Assembly: GCA_039024895.1 (NCBI GenBank)
Contig: JBCCPJ010000002.1
Span: forward strand, 186,001 to 250,000
Length of the DNA: 64,000 nt
Direction: 5' to 3'
Origin: JAJDOD01 sp039024895
GTDB taxonomy: Bacteria > Pseudomonadota > Alphaproteobacteria > Rhodobacterales > Rhodobacteraceae
Shown here: one piece after another, positions 53,999 to 62,712 of the stretch
Position numbering within the stretch: position 1 is the stretch's first letter
How the letters are laid out: each line of letters opens with the position of its first letter
The notes under the pieces: generated by a model
What the model saw: the letters and a program-made list of their open reading frames with translations, nothing else
Told to the model about the DNA's origin: nothing
The model's database searches: none
Translations under genes and position numbers: made by a program

Positions 53999-54742
53999 CT
54001 ACGAGCGGAGCATGCTCTTCACGGTTATGTTACCGGCTTTCATTGGTCCTTTGGCGCGGTCAAAACGGAGATAGGCCAGTCCAACACCGTCAGCTTGCGT
54101 ATATAGAGTGCCCGCCGGTTTTCCGTCTTCTGTTGTGAGTTCGGTGCCAATTGGCGCTGAGCCGTCAAGCTCCACGCGGCTAAGGCCCTTTTTCAGTTCG
54201 GTCTTATGTTTCATGCGGGCGGTGACTTCCTGTCCCACGTAACAGCCTTTGCGGAAGTCCAAACCATTCAGCGCTTCGAAGTTCATTTCCAGCAGGTAAC
54301 TTTCGTTGGGCACTAGCTCGATGCCGCTTGCGGGTACAATATGCTCGATCCGCAGAGCATCGGCGATGTCGGATGTTCCGGCACGACCATCATAGGCGCG
54401 CCAACCGAGCGCCGGGTGACGCGGGTCAGCAAATGTGCCCGCCTCAACAGGACCGTTGCCGCAGGTTACCGTTCGTTCCACTGGCGTTAAGGTCACATCC
54501 GCCCGCAGTTTGTACATCGTCAGTCTTTGGATGAGGTCGCGCGCCAACGGTGCCGCCACATCGATCAGAATGGCGTCGGGTTCCGGTACAAGAAAGAAGT
54601 CGGACAGGTACTTACCCTGCGGCGTCAACAAAGCAGTCCAGACCAGCCCTTTCGCAAGCCCACCCACGTCATTCGAGACGAGGTTCTGAAGGAAGTCTTC
54701 CTTATCCGTGCCGGTCACGGCGATGATTTGACGTGCGCTCAT
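53999..54742 (-). CDS. ygfZ: YgfZ/GcvT-like folate-binding protein (Fe-S cluster assembly)
   Basis: A 247-residue protein. The hallmark is FRKGCYVGQEVTARMKHK (about 170-187), with the Cys of the KGCYxGQE motif. The N-terminus MSARQIIAVTGTDKEDFLQN LVSNDV marks the GcvT-like fold (the family starts RxxIxVxGxDxxxFLQ). YgfZ helps to make or repair iron-sulfur enzymes with tetrahydrofolate. Divergent from the glycosyltransferase across 60 bases. Confidence 0.9.
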   Translation of the reverse strand: MSARQIIAVTGTDKEDFLQNLVSNDVGGLAKGLVWTALLTPQGKYLSDFFLVPEPDAILIDVAAPLARDLIQRLTMYKLRADVTLTPVERTVTCGNGPVEAGTFADPRHPALGWRAYDGRAGTSDIADALRIEHIVPASGIELVPNESYLLEMNFEALNGLDFRKGCYVGQEVTARMKHKTELKKGLSRVELDGSAPIGTELTTEDGKPAGTLYTQADGVGLAYLRFDRAKGPMKAGNITVKSMLRS

Positions 54743-54802
54743 CTCTGGCCTCTCCCGTCTTCATGGCTGTATATAAGCGCTCGGCTTTAGAACGAAAGTA
54801 CG

Positions 54803-55507
54803 ATGCACGCACCCCTATCCATTGTGATCCCAACGCTCAACGCGGCGGAGCACTTATCCGCAACGGCGGAGGCTTTGATGGAAGGGGTATCGGGGGGCCT
54901 CATCCGAGAGGTCGTCGTGACCGATGGTGGCTCCACGGATGAAACAGAGACTTTGGCGCGCGCATTGGGATCGGTTTGGGTCGCGGGCCCTCCAGGACGT
55001 GGTGGACAGTTGCGTCGCGGTGTAGAGGCAAGCCAAGGCCAGTGGGTTTTGCTCCTCCATGCGGACACGCATCTTTCGCCAGGTTGGGCGGCGGTCGCCC
55101 ACCATCATATGCGAGAGCGCGCCGAGTACGCCGGGTGGTTTCAACTTCGCTTCCGCGCCAAAGGCGGCGCGCCCCGTCTGGTGGAATTCGGCGCAAATCT
55201 CCGCGCACGGCTGCTTCGATTGCCCTATGGCGATCAGGGCCTCCTCCTGCGCCGCAGTTTGCTGGAAGAGGTTGGCGGCGTACCGGACGTTCCGCTGATG
55301 GAAGATGTTGCCCTTGCGCGCGCGCTTTCAGGCCGTCTCGTTGGCCTCGACGCCCGCGCCCATACCTCAGCGGATCGATATGAAGCGGATGGCTGGATGC
55401 GGCGGGTTTTGCAAAACCTTGGCACCCTCGCCCGTTATCAATTCGGCATGAGCCCCGATGCGCTCAAGAAGCGATACGAAGCCGGGCCAAGTGACGTGGG
55501 AAAATGA
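54803..55507 (+). CDS. Family 2 glycosyltransferase (TIGR04283-like)
   Basis: A 234-residue GT-A enzyme. Nucleotide-sugar binding is seen in SIVIPTLNAAEHL (5-17) and VVTDGGSTDETETLA (about 38-52), and the DxD-like HADTHLSPGW near 89-98. The second half has ARLLRLPYGDQGLLLRRSLL and PLMEDVALARALSGR, characteristic of the TIGR04283 group. Some members are linked to arsenosugar biosynthesis; with an arsR-like region 4 kb away this is possible but not shown. Confidence 0.85.
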   Translation: MHAPLSIVIPTLNAAEHLSATAEALMEGVSGGLIREVVVTDGGSTDETETLARALGSVWVAGPPGRGGQLRRGVEASQGQWVLLLHADTHLSPGWAAVAHHHMRERAEYAGWFQLRFRAKGGAPRLVEFGANLRARLLRLPYGDQGLLLRRSLLEEVGGVPDVPLMEDVALARALSGRLVGLDARAHTSADRYEADGWMRRVLQNLGTLARYQFGMSPDALKKRYEAGPSDVGK

Positions 55508-55548
55508 CAGGCCGTATCAGCGGTTTGTTCTGACATGGTGTGCGCATG

Positions 55549-57300
55549 TCACTCGTCGAACTGCAACGCATAAAGCCGGGCATAGACACCGCCGCGCGCC
55601 AAAAGCTCTTCGTGGCGCCCCTCGTCGAGCACCCGGCCTTTATCCATGACGACGATCTTATGGGCAGCACGCACGGTCGACAGGCGATGGGCAATAACCA
55701 GCGTCGTTCGGTTCTGGGACAAATGCTCCAGCGCCTGTTGCACCCGCACTTCGCTTTCTGCATCGAGCGCGCTTGTCGCTTCGTCGAGAAGCAGGATGGG
55801 GGCGTTGCGCAAGAGCGCGCGCGCTATGGCAACACGTTGACGCTGTCCGCCCGATAACTTGCTACCCCGGGGACCCACTGGCGTGTCGAGGCCCATCGGC
55901 AACCCACTGACGAACTCGGAAAGATGCGCCGCGTCCAGCACTTTGGTCAAATGGTCGTCGCTCACTTTGGTATCGGCCAGCAGGATATTGTCCCTCAAGC
56001 TTTCGTCGAACATCGGGGCTTCCTGGCTGACCACCGCAAAAAGACGGCGCAAATCCCCCAAGTCCAACTGATCAATCGGCGCATTGCCGACAGTCACCGC
56101 TCCACTATCGACATCAACGAGGCGCGTCAGGATATTGAAAACGCTGGACTTGCCCGCGCCCGACGCCCCGACGAGGGCAGTCGTTTCGCCGCCACGGGCC
56201 GTGAAGGTGACACCATTCAAGGCCGTTTCGCCCTGGTAGCGCAGAACGACATCCTTGAGCGTGATATCGGAAGCCGTTTGATCAGCCACGTGTTTGATCG
56301 GCTGAGCCGGGCTGGTGATCGTTGGTGTCTCGTCAAAGACGTGCAGGATGCGCACAAGGCTGGCTTGCGCTGTCACCCAGGCGCCGCCCACATTGGCAAA
56401 GCGCCTCAACGGATCAAAGATCAGACCCATGGCAGTGAAAAACGACATGAATTCACCGACCGTCTTGTCACCGTCAATGATCTGGCCGCCACCGTAAAAA
56501 ATCACGCCAGCAAAACCGAGTGCCGCCACGATATCAATCATCCCCGGCACAGCGGCGCGCCCGACCAGCGCACGGCGTTGATACCTGAGAAGTTCGCGCA
56601 CGATTTGGCCGAAGCGGCCGTTTTCATGGGCCTCAGATGTGTTCAGCTTGATGGTGTTGACCCCATGAAAGATCTCGTCAAGCCGGGTCGCAAGCCGCGC
56701 CGCACGCTCGCGCGCTTCATAACTCACACCGCGCACATAACGCAGCAGCCCAGCAATTGGCCCGAAGAGCAACGGCACGCCGGCGATAGCGATGAGCGTC
56801 CAGATGGGATCAACCGAAATGGCGACGGCCAAAAGCCCCACAAGCGCAAAGAAATCGCGCCCCGCTGCCCCAAGCACCGTCGCCCAGATGGCATTCGCGG
56901 CGGCGGTATCCCCCCGCACCCTTTCAATCAGTGTGCCTGGGGGATGAGACTGGAAGAAAGCGCTGTCGAGTGTGAGAAAATGACCCACGAGGTCCCGCTG
57001 CATCGTCGTGATGATGCGAAGCCCGACCGTTTCCATGATGACGCGATGCGCGAAGGCGGTGACGGCGCGCAGCAAGAAAATACCGGCGATCGCCCCCGCC
57101 ACCCACGTGACGGCCCCCTGGTCGCCCGCGATGAAGACCTGATCGAACATCGGTTTCATCAGATAACTCAGCGCGCCGAGCGTCCCGCCTTCGATGGACA
57201 TCAGCACAAAGGCGAGGAGCAACCATTTCCAGTAGCGTTTCAGGTAGTTTGACCAAACCCACTGGAAGACTGGCCGGTTGAGGTTGACCGCCTCGCTCAT
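55549..57300 (-). CDS. ABC exporter, fused permease and ATPase (MsbA-like)
   Basis: A 583-residue half-transporter. Six membrane helices lie in residues 20-310. The ATPase follows: Walker A GASGAGKSSVFNIL (about 380-393), signature KLSGGQRQRVAIARALL (about 478-494), Walker B ILLLDEATSALD (about 499-510). MsbA-type exporters flip lipids or export drugs as homodimers. Overlaps the phosphatase gene by 4 bases. Function beyond export not readable. Confidence 0.9.
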   Translation of the reverse strand: MSEAVNLNRPVFQWVWSNYLKRYWKWLLLAFVLMSIEGGTLGALSYLMKPMFDQVFIAGDQGAVTWVAGAIAGIFLLRAVTAFAHRVIMETVGLRIITTMQRDLVGHFLTLDSAFFQSHPPGTLIERVRGDTAAANAIWATVLGAAGRDFFALVGLLAVAISVDPIWTLIAIAGVPLLFGPIAGLLRYVRGVSYEARERAARLATRLDEIFHGVNTIKLNTSEAHENGRFGQIVRELLRYQRRALVGRAAVPGMIDIVAALGFAGVIFYGGGQIIDGDKTVGEFMSFFTAMGLIFDPLRRFANVGGAWVTAQASLVRILHVFDETPTITSPAQPIKHVADQTASDITLKDVVLRYQGETALNGVTFTARGGETTALVGASGAGKSSVFNILTRLVDVDSGAVTVGNAPIDQLDLGDLRRLFAVVSQEAPMFDESLRDNILLADTKVSDDHLTKVLDAAHLSEFVSGLPMGLDTPVGPRGSKLSGGQRQRVAIARALLRNAPILLLDEATSALDAESEVRVQQALEHLSQNRTTLVIAHRLSTVRAAHKIVVMDKGRVLDEGRHEELLARGGVYARLYALQFDE

Positions 57301-57935
57301 GCTGCGCGCACGCCCGACTTATAGGCGGCCGTCAATATGGATGGGTCATACTCCGATCCAATCCAATCCCGGATAGAGATGCCAGTCGCGCGGTAAGCTG
57401 CAAGGTAGGTATCGACCACAAGGTCCAAGATGCCATGGCGTGTCATTCTGACATGGAGGTATTTGAAGGAAAGCTGCCGGCGCGCAATCTCGGGCGGTGT
57501 ATCGGTTTCTGCGACAAGATACAGAAACGCCACGAACCCGGTGCGATCAATGCCGGATTTACAATGGAAAACGAAGGGCTTCTCCAACGTTCTAAATGCA
57601 TCGAGTATAGCCGTTAGCCGCTTTTGGGGCACCAGCACGCCGCCGCCCACGGGCAGTTGGCGAAAGACGAGGCCGTGATGCTCGCACGCCTCCCTTTCGA
57701 GATCGTAAAACGGCGTGCCGGCGCTTTTTCCGCGCAAAAGCAGAACAGATGCGATCCCCCGCTTGGCCCAATTGGCAATTCGGCCCGGGCTCGGCTGGTT
57801 CGACCGCCACACGCCGGGCGCGATCTCATATTCATGGGTCCAAAAACGACGTAGCACGCCGTGGTCCACCAGCATCAACCGCCAAAGGGCGGCGCGACGC
57901 GACTGCGGCGTAGGAAAGGGATTGCTCTGCTCCAA
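57297..57935 (-). CDS. Dual-specificity/tyrosine phosphatase-like protein
   Basis: A 212-residue cytoplasmic phosphatase. The P-loop FVFHCKSGIDRTGFVAF gives Cys125 and Arg131 (HCxxGxxR). WRSNQPSPGRIANWAKRGI near 43-61 is typical of the Siw14/PTP-like proteins (inositol pyrophosphate or protein phosphatases). The first gene of the operon with the MsbA-like exporter, so a link to lipid or envelope phosphate groups is possible. Confidence 0.87.
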   Translation of the reverse strand: MEQSNPFPTPQSRRAALWRLMLVDHGVLRRFWTHEYEIAPGVWRSNQPSPGRIANWAKRGIASVLLLRGKSAGTPFYDLEREACEHHGLVFRQLPVGGGVLVPQKRLTAILDAFRTLEKPFVFHCKSGIDRTGFVAFLYLVAETDTPPEIARRQLSFKYLHVRMTRHGILDLVVDTYLAAYRATGISIRDWIGSEYDPSILTAAYKSGVRAA

Positions 57936-58072
57936 GGGCCTGTTCCGGCTTCCTGTTCTGGCCTATGTGGGATCTAGCGATTGCGCCGCACCTTCACAAG
58001 CCGTTCCAGCGGTTGACCATCGGTCGGGTGACTTCTAGGTCTCAATGGAACCGCAAACTGAAAGTGCATACC

Positions 58073-59266
58073 ATGACCGTCTCCGGTGGTTTGACCTACC
58101 TTGCCATCCCCGGCCCTTCCGTAATGCCCGAGCGGGTGCTGCGCGCCATGCATCGCTCCGCACCTAACATTTACTACGGCGAGCTACCGGATATGCTCCC
58201 CAGCATTGTGCAGCGCCTGAAAGATGTGGCGCGCAGCACGAGCCATGTGGCGATCTACATCGCTAATGGTCACGGGGTTTGGGAAGCGGCCATCGCCAAC
58301 ACCCTGTCACCGGGTGATCTGGTTTTGGTGCCCGCGACCGGTCGCTTTGCCCATGGTTGGGCGGAAATTGCCCGCGCCATGGGTGTCAAAACCGAAATCA
58401 TGGATTTTGGGAAACGAGACACCATCGATTTGGAACGCGTCAAGGAGCGGTTGCGCGCCGACGACGGACGGATCAAAGCGGTACTGTGCGTGCAGACCGA
58501 TACGTCAACCGGCGTGCGCAACGATATCAAAGCTCTGCGAGACGCGATCAACGACACGGGACATGACGCGCTCTACATGGTGGATTGCATGGCCTCCTTT
58601 GGGTGTGATCGGTTCGAGATGGACGGCTGGGGCGTCGATGTCATGATCACCGGATCGCAAAAAGGCTTGATGACACCGCCGGGGCTTGGCTTTGTCTACT
58701 TTTCAGAAAAAGCGGATCGCGGGCGCGACACCGCGAAATGCGTCACCCACTATTGGGACTGGCGTCCACGGGTCGATCCGCCCATGTTTTACAGATATTT
58801 CGATGGAACAGCGCCGACCCATCACCTCTATGGATTGGACGAAGCGCTGAACATGATTGGCGAAGAAGGGCTGGAACAGGTCTGGTCGCGCCATGCGCTG
58901 CTGTCTCGCGCGATATGGGCGGCCTTTGACCATTGGGGATCCGAAGGCCCCTTGGAGGTCAACATTACCGACCCAGCGATACGCTCGCACTCGGTCACCG
59001 CGTTGCGGGCGGGCTCCGACAAGGGAACCGCACTCCGCCAATGGTGTGAAACCAAGGCGGGTCTAACCCTCGGCATCGGCCTTGGCATGGCGGAAGACGG
59101 TGCGCCGGAATGGAACAACTTCTTCCGCCTCGGCCACATGGGCCACGTGAACACGCAGATGATCCTGGGCGCTCTTGCTACGATTGAAGCCGGGCTCAAG
59201 GCCGTGGAGTTGCCCCACGCATCCGGCGGCATTGAACGGGCCGCGGCGGTAATTGCTGGCGCCTGA
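58073..59266 (+). CDS. Class V aminotransferase, serine-glyoxylate type
   Basis: A 397-residue PLP enzyme. ATG 58073 is chosen over 57965, since the family starts here (LTYLAIPGPSVMPERVLRAM). The PLP lysine is Lys197 in TGSQKGLMTPPGLGF. YMVDCMASFGCDRFEMDGWGVDV at about 168-190 gives the cofactor Asp. C-terminal FFRLGHMGHVN matches serine-glyoxylate and alanine-glyoxylate aminotransferases, used in the serine cycle or photorespiration-like glyoxylate removal. A link to C1 metabolism upstream is attractive but unproven. Confidence 0.85.
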   Translation: MTVSGGLTYLAIPGPSVMPERVLRAMHRSAPNIYYGELPDMLPSIVQRLKDVARSTSHVAIYIANGHGVWEAAIANTLSPGDLVLVPATGRFAHGWAEIARAMGVKTEIMDFGKRDTIDLERVKERLRADDGRIKAVLCVQTDTSTGVRNDIKALRDAINDTGHDALYMVDCMASFGCDRFEMDGWGVDVMITGSQKGLMTPPGLGFVYFSEKADRGRDTAKCVTHYWDWRPRVDPPMFYRYFDGTAPTHHLYGLDEALNMIGEEGLEQVWSRHALLSRAIWAAFDHWGSEGPLEVNITDPAIRSHSVTALRAGSDKGTALRQWCETKAGLTLGIGLGMAEDGAPEWNNFFRLGHMGHVNTQMILGALATIEAGLKAVELPHASGGIERAAAVIAGA

Positions 59267-59296
59267 GACGGGTCAGAACGGACTTTGAAACGGCGC

Positions 59297-59626
59297 TTAG
59301 TCGCTGGAAGCGGCTCCTGTACAACATGCCTCAATGGTCGGATGCCCTTTGCAGCAGTCATGGACCATGAAACCGAGTAGTCCCCCGATGCGGTTGAAAT
59401 CCACCGCATAAACCAGACTACGGGCGTTCCGCCGCCGCGTCAGAAAGCCAGCATCCGCCAAGGTCGCCAAATGAAATGACGCGCGCGAGGGACTTGCATT
59501 AACCGCGGCGCCAATCTCACCCGCGCTCAATCCTTCGGGACCCGCTACCACCAACGCCCGGATCACGCGCAGGCGGTCCGGGTTTGAAAGGGCGTGAAAT
59601 AGCTTTGCGGCGTCTTCTTCGTTCAT
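59297..59626 (-). CDS. arsR: ArsR/SmtB-family metalloregulator with C-terminal cysteine pairs
   Basis: A 109-residue winged-helix repressor: DAAKLFHALSNPDRLRVIRA (5-24), LSAGEIGAAVNASPSRASFHLATLADAGF (33-61). Candidate arsenite ligands are Cys91, Cys92, Cys101 and Cys102 (HDCCKGHP, EACCTG). A C-terminal site like this resembles the Acidithiobacillus-type ArsR, not the classical CVC site in the recognition helix. Divergent from the DUF6428 gene; two palindromic sites lie between. Confidence 0.87.
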   Translation of the reverse strand: MNEEDAAKLFHALSNPDRLRVIRALVVAGPEGLSAGEIGAAVNASPSRASFHLATLADAGFLTRRRNARSLVYAVDFNRIGGLLGFMVHDCCKGHPTIEACCTGAASSD

Positions 59627-59689
59627 ATTTCAAAACTTCTTGAAATGTATCGACTTCCGTGAGACGATAATTCAAGAGTTATTGAAATT
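59627..59689. promoter_or_regulatory. Two ArsR-type operators in the arsR/DUF6428 intergenic region
   Basis: Site 1, ATTTCAAAACTTCTTGAAAT at 59627-59646, has perfect ATTTCAA/TTGAAAT arms and touches the arsR start codon. Site 2, ATTCAAGAGTTATTGAAAT at 59670-59688, has TTCAA/TTGAA arms. Both have a 6-base centre, as in known ArsR operators. Confidence 0.75.
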
Positions 59690-59702
59690 TCAAGGAGAAG
59701 CC

Positions 59703-60182
59703 ATGACTTTTGAGGAACTTTTGGAGCACATGCGTGGCTTGCCAGAGAACAGTGAGCTCATCTTCAAAACGGATACGGCCCAAATACAGGGTGGCTATCA
59801 CATCACGGAGCTACGCAACTCGGAAGCGACGAGCATCGACTGCGGCGGGCAAACCTCCACGTTTACCAAAGGTCATTTGCAACTTCTGGATGGCTATGGT
59901 GGTGATCATATGACGGTCCGCGCGTTCCGATCTATTCTGGAGACGAGCTTACAGAACCTCCCGCAATTGGGAGGCGCGGATATCCTCGTCGAGTTCTCGC
60001 CAGGAAATAACGGGCTCGCTCTGTGGGCGCCCGGTGTTCCAACGGTCAGCGGCGCCCATGTTGAGATGCGCCTGCGGCCCGTCGGCGCCGTTTGCAAACC
60101 TTTCGAACGTCAAAGAACATCAGCGGCGGAAGCAATTGGATGTTGCGTTGAAGAAACCGCCACAACGTCGTGCTGCGGCTGA
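59703..60182 (+). CDS. DUF6428-like small protein with a cysteine-rich tail
   Basis: A 159-residue protein of unknown function. ATG 59703 is chosen, because CAAGGAGAAGCC stands before it. It begins MTFEELLEHMRGLPENSELI, and has a middle GGYHITELRNSEATSIDCGG and a tail GCCVEETATTSCCG with two Cys pairs. I recognise the family as the partner of arsR in many Rhodobacterales and Bacteroidetes, though I cannot confirm. The Cys pairs mirror those of ArsR, so metal or metalloid binding is plausible. Confidence 0.8.
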   Translation: MTFEELLEHMRGLPENSELIFKTDTAQIQGGYHITELRNSEATSIDCGGQTSTFTKGHLQLLDGYGGDHMTVRAFRSILETSLQNLPQLGGADILVEFSPGNNGLALWAPGVPTVSGAHVEMRLRPVGAVCKPFERQRTSAAEAIGCCVEETATTSCCG

Positions 60183-60189
60183 AACCAGG

Positions 60190-60354
60190 TCAGGTCTTCG
60201 GTTTGAAATCAACAGTCATCAGGCGATCTGCCCCCCAGGAAACGAGGCCCGCGACGACCAAACCCCAAAGCGCCCAGATCACGAAGAGCATGATGAAAAT
60301 CAGGACGCCAAAGGCGACCAGAAAAGCATCGGTATAGTTCTCAACTTCGCGCAT
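60190..60354 (-). CDS. Small membrane protein of unknown function
   Basis: A 54-residue ORF: REVENYTDAFLVAFGVLIFI, then a hydrophobic run to VVAGLVSWGADRLM and the tail TVDFKPKT. One or two membrane passes. Single-pass small proteins of this kind are common but rarely annotated; I know no family. It lies between a convergent gene and hisC on its own strand (62 bases from the hisC stop). Confidence 0.6.
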   Translation of the reverse strand: MREVENYTDAFLVAFGVLIFIMLFVIWALWGLVVAGLVSWGADRLMTVDFKPKT

Positions 60355-60415
60355 AGGCTTCAGAATAACGCGTTAAATTTAACATTCGAGTAACTTTCCT
60401 GCGCAGAGGCGAAAT

Positions 60416-61525
60416 TTAGCCTGCTGCTGCCTGTTCGAGGGCTTTTGGCAACAAGTCTGCCAGCAAATCAAGCTCTTCGGGATGTCCAACGCTCACGCGA
60501 ATGCAACGGTTGCCGGGCGCCGCAAACGGCATGCGCACGAAGATGCCGTCGGCCATCAGATTGTCCAAAACGGCTCTCGCAAAGGATGCGTCGCGACCGC
60601 AGTCAATCGTGACGAAGTTTGTGGCAGAGGCGAGCGGACGCAGATCATTGCTTCGCGCAATCTCGGCAATGCGTCTACGCGCTTCTTCAACGGCGCGCTG
60701 CACATAGGCCAACCAGTCGCTGTCGCTTAGAGCGGCCAAAGCCGCCGCCTGGCTCAAACGCGACAGACCAAAGTGATTACGTATCTTTTCGAAACTGCGG
60801 ATCATACTTGCCTCGCCAAGCGCATACCCAACGCGCATCCCCGCCAGACCATGGGCCTTTGAAAAGGTTCGCATCCGGAGCACTTGCGGGTTCCGTGTAT
60901 CGAGCGCAGGCACCGCATCTTCGGGCGCAAACTCCACATAGGCTTCATCAAGTACCAAAAGACACCCGTCGGGCAAATTCGCTATCATATCATTGATAAC
61001 GTCCGCCCTGTGCCAGGACCCCATCGGGTTGTCGGGATTCGCGAGATAGATCATCTTCGCGCCGTGCGCGTGGGCCGCCTCCAAAAGAGTGTTGGGGTCC
61101 TCTTTGTCGTCGACATAAGGCAGTTTGATAAGGTCACCGCCAAAACCCGCCACGTGATAGTTGAAGGTCGGATAGGCGCCATCTGACGTCACGACCGTGT
61201 CGCCCGGCCCCACAAAAAGTCGCACCGCATATCCTAAAAGCCCGTCGATCCCTTCGCCCATGACGATGTTTTCCGGTGTGACCCTAAGCGCTGTAGAAAG
61301 CGCCGTGCGTAATTCATATGCCTCCGGATCACCATACATCCAAGCTTCCGATGCTGCCGCACGGATCACTTCCAACACCCTCGGTGACGGACCAAAAACG
61401 CTTTCATTTGCCCCGAGCCGCGCTTTGAAAGCCGCGCCAACCTGCCGTTCTATCGCTTCCGGACCTACGAAAGGCACAGTTGCAGGCAAACGGGACGCAA
61501 GTGGGGTTTCGTTCGGGCGTGTCAT
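60416..61525 (-). CDS. Histidinol-phosphate aminotransferase-like PLP enzyme (class I/II)
   Basis: A 369-residue aminotransferase. ATG 61525 is chosen; the frame continues 500 bases upstream but has no family similarity there. Motifs: LGANESVFGPSPRVLEVI (about 38-55), YLANPDNPMGSW, LLVLDEAYVEF and the PLP lysine region MRTFSKAHGLAGMRVGYALG. HisC family members act in histidine synthesis or on phenylalanine and tyrosine. No other his gene is near, so the true substrate is unclear. Confidence 0.85.
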   Translation of the reverse strand: MTRPNETPLASRLPATVPFVGPEAIERQVGAAFKARLGANESVFGPSPRVLEVIRAAASEAWMYGDPEAYELRTALSTALRVTPENIVMGEGIDGLLGYAVRLFVGPGDTVVTSDGAYPTFNYHVAGFGGDLIKLPYVDDKEDPNTLLEAAHAHGAKMIYLANPDNPMGSWHRADVINDMIANLPDGCLLVLDEAYVEFAPEDAVPALDTRNPQVLRMRTFSKAHGLAGMRVGYALGEASMIRSFEKIRNHFGLSRLSQAAALAALSDSDWLAYVQRAVEEARRRIAEIARSNDLRPLASATNFVTIDCGRDASFARAVLDNLMADGIFVRMPFAAPGNRCIRVSVGHPEELDLLADLLPKALEQAAAG

Positions 61526-61688
61526 AGCCGCGAGTAGGATAACGAATGCCGCGCCGCCGCAACCTCTACTGCGCATCTCTTGGGCAAAAAGCGAGAGAAG
61601 AACGGCCTTTTTGCGTAGTTCGCGCCGCAAACGGGCGATCAAAGACATGCATTCGCTGGGCAAGGTGCATGAAAACGAAAGGATCAGC

Positions 61689-62654
61689 ATGAAGATCGGC
61701 TTCATCGGATTGGGCAATGTGGGCGGCAAGTTGGCCGGTAATTTGCTGAATAATGCAGTGGACCTCACGGTTCGCGATCTCGACCGCTCGGCGGCGGAAC
61801 CGTTTCTGGCTCGGGGGGCACGGTGGGCGGAAAGCGCCGCCGCCCTCGCCCGCGACGTTGATATCGTGATCACTTGCCTTCCCTCACCCGCCGCTTCCGC
61901 AGCCGTTATGGACGGGGAAGATGGGCTCCTCGACGCCCTCGGCCCCGGCAAGATTTGGGCAGAGATGTCTACCACGGACGCCGATGAGATGACCCGCCTC
62001 GCAACTCTTGTCGAAGACACCGGCGCCAAAGCGATTGAATGTCCGGTCTCGGGCGGGTGTCACCGGGCAGCGACGGGCAACATTTCTATCTTCGCCGGGG
62101 GCGACCGTGACACGTTTGAAGCAATGCTGCCGGTGCTCACCATTCTGGGGCGCCGTGTTCTTCACACTGGCCCCATTGGCAGCGCCTCAAAACTGAAAGT
62201 CATGACAAATTTCCTCGCAACAACGCATTTGGTGGCCCTTGCCGAAGCGCTAACCACCATGGCCGCAGCGGGACTTGACTTGGCAACCACATATAAGGCC
62301 ATTCGCATCTCATCCGGCAACAGCTTCGTGCATGAGACCGAAAGCCAGGTCATCCTGAACGGCTCGCGCGATATCAACTTCACCATGGACCTCGTACTAA
62401 AGGATATCGGTCTGTTTCAGGACATTGCAGAAGCGCAGGGCGTACCACTTGCCCTGTCTCCTTTGATTGTTTCTTTATTCGAAGAGGCAAATGATAAATA
62501 TGGCGGGCGTGAACTATCGCCCAACATCATCCGGCGCTATGAGGACGCAACCGGGCTTGATATTCACGCTCCGGGATTTCCTGCCGAAATCGTCGATCAC
62601 GAACCGGCCGCACGAGGCCACGAGGTCACGGCCAAGCGGAGCCTCACTCCCTGA
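61689..62654 (+). CDS. 3-hydroxyisobutyrate dehydrogenase-family oxidoreductase
   Basis: A 321-residue NAD(P)-dependent beta-hydroxyacid dehydrogenase. The cofactor motif GFIGLGNVGGKLAGNLL is at residues 4-20. The substrate loop CPVSGGCHRAATGNISIFAGG replaces the SGGPxGA form. The catalytic lysine is in GSASKLKVMTNFL. Relatives act on 3-hydroxyisobutyrate, tartronate semialdehyde or succinic semialdehyde. Divergent from hisC across 160 bases. Start codon supported by ATG 61689 with AAAGGATCAGC before it. Confidence 0.87.
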   Translation: MKIGFIGLGNVGGKLAGNLLNNAVDLTVRDLDRSAAEPFLARGARWAESAAALARDVDIVITCLPSPAASAAVMDGEDGLLDALGPGKIWAEMSTTDADEMTRLATLVEDTGAKAIECPVSGGCHRAATGNISIFAGGDRDTFEAMLPVLTILGRRVLHTGPIGSASKLKVMTNFLATTHLVALAEALTTMAAAGLDLATTYKAIRISSGNSFVHETESQVILNGSRDINFTMDLVLKDIGLFQDIAEAQGVPLALSPLIVSLFEEANDKYGGRELSPNIIRRYEDATGLDIHAPGFPAEIVDHEPAARGHEVTAKRSLTP

Positions 62655-62712
62655 CAGAAAGGGGAGGCAAATTCCCGTCGCCATCGCCCCTAGAATATGT
62701 CCTATGTAGCCC

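Noticed and set aside
55924..57252. 442-codon plus-strand frame opposite the MsbA-like exporter
   Set aside because: Shadow of the exporter; high Arg and His content, no motif.
61525..62029. N-terminal extension of the HisC-like aminotransferase to 62029
   Set aside because: The extension overlaps the divergent dehydrogenase gene and has no aminotransferase similarity; the family start is at 61525.
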